Below are positions 6,919-9,275 of a stretch of 9,275 nucleotides of DNA, in pieces. Source of the stretch: an uncultured bacterium (lineage in GTDB: Bacteria > Bacteroidota > Ignavibacteria > Ignavibacteriales > Melioribacteraceae); assembly GCA_937936675.1 (NCBI GenBank), contig CALDDL010000147.1, positions 1 to 9,275 on the forward strand, in the 5' to 3' direction. Below the pieces are notes generated by a model that worked only from the letters and a program-made list of their open reading frames with translations, did not search any database and was not told the origin of the DNA. How positions within the stretch are numbered: position 1 is the stretch's first letter; every line of letters begins with the position of its first letter. The translations under genes and the position numbers were made by a program.

Positions 6919-6946
6919 ACTCTTTAAATTATTATAAACAATTACC

Positions 6947-8452
6947 TCACAATCTGCTATGGCATTCAGTACATAACATTGTCTTCCATTCATCTTTTAC
7001 ATCTTCACCGGGATGAACAAATTCCAACGACCGAGTAATTCCGGATACCTGCAGAGTTTCCGGTTTCCCTTGTAAATTTATTGAATGACATAAATCGCAG
7101 TTTTTTGATATTGTCTCTTTTTGCTTTGTTATATGGGTATCGTTATGGCATCTGAAACAACCATTGAAAATCAAATGACCTATATTATTAGGATATTCAT
7201 TCCATTTCACTTTCATTTCAGGAAAAATATTCTTGTTAAATTCAGCTTGAATATTTTTTATTGCCTTCTTAATCTCGTTTTGTTTGGATTCATATACTTC
7301 CTTGTAATAAAGCTTATAATACTTAGTAAGACCATCCGATATAGATTTCATTGCTTCATCGGTAGAAGAATAATTATCATTTAGAAGATCAAGCGCTACG
7401 GATTTAATCCTAGGTAAATCAGTCGGAATTAATCCTGCAGAAATTGCCTGATTCATAAACGCCCGAGGATCTTTGTAATCATGCGAAGGTCTATTATGGC
7501 AATCCATACAATCCACAGTCCTAATTTCTAATCCATCCAAAACTTTTTTATCAATCGGTTCGATAGAATCCTCAAAAACTTTCACTTCACCCGTCTTTAT
7601 ATTCGTATATCGCACCCAAGGGATTTTCTCTCTCTTTTCATCTAAAGCCTTATATTCAATTTTGACATCCGAATTAATATGCCAATGAATCCCCTCTGAT
7701 AAACCATGCGCACTTAGCGAAGGACCGATCTTTATCGATAAAATTAAATCCCATTCGCTATTCGTATCATCGGTAAGATAGTACTTAGAGCTTTTTATCT
7801 TTCTTTCATAAAATTTTTGAGGCCAGTGGCATTGTTCGCATGTTTCCCTTGCCGGTCTTAAATTCTTAATTGGTGTGGGAATTGGTGTCGGATAGATTCC
7901 CGCCGTAACTGCATAAACTTGGTATAAACCGGATAATTTTGATTTAGCATACCAGCCCGCTCCCTCTCCCACATGGCATTCAACACACGAAACACGTGCA
8001 TGTGCCGAATTTTGATATGCAGTGTATTCGGGTTTCATTACGGTATGGCAGACAGTACCGCAAAATTCAACCGATTCAGTGTAATGAAATGCTTCATAAC
8101 TCCCCACCGCCGATGCTAAAACAAAAATCGCACTGCTAATAACAAATATCGAAAGTGCATTTCTCTGCGCCTTTTCATTCAGATTTATTATCGGATATCC
8201 CTTAACTCCGGTTTCCTCTTCCCTCTTATCTTTCTTTATTTTTAAGTACATCCCGAGAGGAATCAAAAGCAAACCGAGGAATAAGATTGCAGGCAAAATC
8301 ATATATATAATTATTCCTAGATAAGCGTTACCTGTTTCCATGAGGATGCTTATAATGACGAGAAATAAAATCATGAAGAAAGTAGAAAGAGCAATAAGGG
8401 CTCCGGCAAGAGAAATCCAGTTTTGAGTCGATGGTGGTAATTTCATTTTCAT
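6947..8452 (-). CDS. Heptaheme inner-membrane c-type cytochrome, NapC/NirT family, ImcH-like
   Basis: This 501-residue membrane-anchored multiheme cytochrome probably takes electrons from quinol and delivers them to periplasmic carriers. Three hydrophobic helices (about 12-37, 43-70, 99-118) precede a large periplasmic part. Seven heme sites are visible: CGTVCH at 131-136, which is CX3CH, then CXXCH at 156, 205, 315, 432, 452 and 494. The run M139, PEYTAY and SAHARVSCVECH after the first site is the NapC/NirT-type quinol-oxidising head, and RPARETCEQCHWP is also a family phrase. Seven hemes with three N-terminal helices is the architecture described for Geobacter ImcH, an inner-membrane cytochrome of extracellular electron transfer to high-potential acceptors; that role here is only inferred. 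AGGTGG five bases before ATG supports the start. It stands alone, convergent with the kinase gene 28 bases away, with no partner cytochrome or porin in the window. Confidence 0.92.
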   Translation of the reverse strand: MKMKLPPSTQNWISLAGALIALSTFFMILFLVIISILMETGNAYLGIIIYMILPAILFLGLLLIPLGMYLKIKKDKREEETGVKGYPIINLNEKAQRNALSIFVISSAIFVLASAVGSYEAFHYTESVEFCGTVCHTVMKPEYTAYQNSAHARVSCVECHVGEGAGWYAKSKLSGLYQVYAVTAGIYPTPIPTPIKNLRPARETCEQCHWPQKFYERKIKSSKYYLTDDTNSEWDLILSIKIGPSLSAHGLSEGIHWHINSDVKIEYKALDEKREKIPWVRYTNIKTGEVKVFEDSIEPIDKKVLDGLEIRTVDCMDCHNRPSHDYKDPRAFMNQAISAGLIPTDLPRIKSVALDLLNDNYSSTDEAMKSISDGLTKYYKLYYKEVYESKQNEIKKAIKNIQAEFNKNIFPEMKVKWNEYPNNIGHLIFNGCFRCHNDTHITKQKETISKNCDLCHSINLQGKPETLQVSGITRSLEFVHPGEDVKDEWKTMLCTECHSRL

Positions 8453-8509
8453 ACAGCCACCTAATTTGTTTTATGGGTACTATAAATTGTAGAAAAAAAT
8501 AAATAAAGT

Positions 8510-8517
8510 CAAACCTA
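8510..8517 (-). promoter_or_regulatory. Candidate -7 promoter box of the cytochrome gene
   Basis: On the minus strand TAGGTTTG matches TAnnTTTG exactly and lies 57 bases before the cytochrome ATG at 8452. This would give a leader of about 50 bases containing the AGGTGG ribosome site. The -33 position reads CTT rather than TTTG, so the promoter is incomplete. The rest of the 227-base divergent spacer to the rnk-like gene (8453-8679) shows no other clear signal. Confidence 0.45.
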
Positions 8518-8679
8518 TTTGTCTGATTATCTTATTTAAGTCTTGTTTCGTCCATTCATTAATATCTAGGATAGGTGATGTATTGAAATTATTCTCCGTC
8601 TCTTTCTCATATTGATGTTTAGCAAATATTATGTTAAATGCTTATATTAGCACTAATTAATATTACAAGGTAGTTATTT

Positions 8680-9093
8680 ATGAAGAAGCAAATATATATC
8701 ACTGATTTTGATATGAAAAGATTTAAGTGGCTTTCCGATAATTCATATAAGTTCGATGAAATGTATAAAAAGAATATTTATGAATTGGAAAAAGAATTAA
8801 AAGATGCTATCGTTGTTGAACCAAAAGATATACCCGCAGATGTCGTTACGATGAACTCGAAATTCAAGATTAAAGATTTAGAAACTGACAAAGAGAGTGA
8901 ATATACATTAGTATTCCCATTTGATGCAGATATAGAGCAAAATAAGCTTTCAATTTTTGCGCCTATCGGCATAGCTGTAATTGGTTATAAATCAGGCGAT
9001 ACAATCGAATGGACTGTCCCCTCCGGAAAAAGAAGAATAAAAATCGAAGAAATCTCATATCAACCTGAAAGAGAAGGACATTATAATATATAA
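8680..9093 (+). CDS. rnk: Rnk-like GreA/GreB-family RNA polymerase-binding factor
   Basis: This 137-residue protein resembles Rnk, called regulator of nucleoside diphosphate kinase, a relative of transcript-cleavage factors GreA/GreB that binds RNA polymerase near the secondary channel. The N-terminus (KKQIYITDFDMKRFKWL, 2-18) and a short charged helix at about 28-43 replace the long Gre coiled coil. The C-terminal FKBP-like domain begins at DVVTMNS (54-60) and contains the strand LVFPFDAD, the loop LSIFAPIGIAVIGYKSGDTIEW and the end phrase EISYQPEREGHY, all characteristic of the family. Because the coiled coil is short, it probably does not stimulate cleavage as GreA does; this follows from what is known of Rnk. 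AAGG about 12 bases before ATG is a loose ribosome site. It is monocistronic, with a strong terminator at 9184-9214. Confidence 0.9.
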   Translation: MKKQIYITDFDMKRFKWLSDNSYKFDEMYKKNIYELEKELKDAIVVEPKDIPADVVTMNSKFKIKDLETDKESEYTLVFPFDADIEQNKLSIFAPIGIAVIGYKSGDTIEWTVPSGKRRIKIEEISYQPEREGHYNI

Positions 9094-9183
9094 TTAATTA
9101 TTAAGCATTGGTTTATCTATTTAACGGAACTCACGATAGATTCTCGATTTGATAGTTTAGAAAATTCTTTACATAAATTAAAC

Positions 9184-9214
9184 AAAAAAAGCCGCTAATT
9201 TAGCGGCTTTTTTT
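9184..9214. terminator. Symmetric bidirectional Rho-independent terminator
   Basis: A GC-rich stem GCCGCTA (9191-9197) and TAGCGGC (9201-9207) with loop ATT is flanked by seven A's on the left and seven T's on the right, so either strand reads as hairpin plus U-tract. It ends the rnk-like transcript on the plus strand and the tRNA-Ala transcript on the minus strand, whose mature 3' end is only 13 bases away. Confidence 0.92.
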
Positions 9215-9227
9215 ATTGGATATTTTG

Positions 9228-9275
9228 TGGAGCTAAACGGGTTCGAACCGATGACCTCTTGAATGCCATTCAAGC
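9228..9275 (-). tRNA. tRNA-Ala (anticodon GGC), 5' part beyond window
   Basis: On the minus strand the window holds positions 26-73 of a tRNA. The anticodon stem CTTGA/TCAAG (9258-9262 with 9270-9274) encloses the seven-base loop ATGGCAT, giving anticodon GGC (9265-9267), which decodes alanine GCC and GCU codons. The variable loop AGGTC is followed by the T-arm with GGTTCGAACC. The 3' acceptor strand TAGCTCC ends with discriminator A at 9228. CCA is not encoded; the gene continues ACAA, so it is added after transcription. The T-stem has one mismatch, U50-U64 (ATCGG against CCGTT). The D-arm and 5' acceptor strand lie outside the window. Confidence 0.93.

Noticed and set aside
7121..7384. Plus-strand 87-residue ORF inside the cytochrome gene
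   Set aside because: It is a shadow of the cytochrome coding strand, whose seven heme sites fix the real frame.
1..9275. CRISPR arrays, insertion sequences, prophage structural genes or rRNA
   Set aside because: I saw no spaced repeats, transposase motifs, terminal inverted repeats or phage structural genes.

Overview
This is an AT-rich chromosomal window (roughly one third G+C by eye), probably from the Bacteroidota/Ignavibacteriota side of the FCB group. The main clue is a set of promoter-like sites matching the Bacteroidota -7 consensus TAnnTTTG. They lie upstream of the MATE gene, the two-HTH regulator gene, the toxin-antitoxin pair and the cytochrome gene. Weak or absent Shine-Dalgarno sequences and a copper ATPase, a soluble hybrid-sensor kinase and an inner-membrane multiheme cytochrome fit the same guess. 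The lineage is inferred, not proven.

Layout, left to right. (1) 3-1964 (+) is most of a CopB-type (P1B-3, CPH motif) copper/silver P-type ATPase. Its reading frame is open at the left edge and shows the end of a His-rich N-terminus there. (2) 1999-3351 (-) is a MATE-family multidrug/Na+ antiporter convergent with the ATPase; a 9-bp perfect inverted repeat covers its stop codon. (3) 3467-4018 (+), divergent from the MATE gene, is a small DNA-binding protein with two helix-turn-helix regions. (4) 4072-4708 (-) is a HigBA-type toxin-antitoxin operon, toxin first, with a 9-bp inverted-repeat operator inside a Bacteroidota-type promoter and a probably leaderless toxin mRNA. (5) Just upstream of it (about 4795-5016, -) is the wreck of a second HigA-like antitoxin gene, broken by a one-base frameshift and a stop. 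(6) 5212-6918 (+) is an orphan soluble histidine kinase made of an NTF2/SnoaL-like domain, a coiled coil, a PAS domain and a HisKA-HATPase core, preceded by an 11-bp-period direct repeat. (7) 6947-8452 (-) is a heptaheme inner-membrane NapC/NirT-family cytochrome resembling ImcH of Geobacter, with three membrane helices and an unusual CX3CH first heme site. (8) 8680-9093 (+) is an Rnk/GreA-GreB-family RNA polymerase-binding protein. (9) 9184-9214 is a symmetric bidirectional terminator, and 9228-9275 (-) is the 3' two thirds of tRNA-Ala(GGC), cut by the right edge.

The genes do not form one pathway. They are mostly single-gene units facing alternately: metal efflux, drug efflux, a regulator, a toxin-antitoxin islet with a decayed relative, a sensor kinase, a quinol-oxidising cytochrome and a transcription factor. 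The least ordinary items are the SnoaL-PAS kinase with its upstream direct repeat, the CX3CH heptaheme cytochrome, and the toxin-antitoxin islet with its leaderless promoter and neighbouring antitoxin relic. I see no clear evidence of a wholly new multi-gene system.
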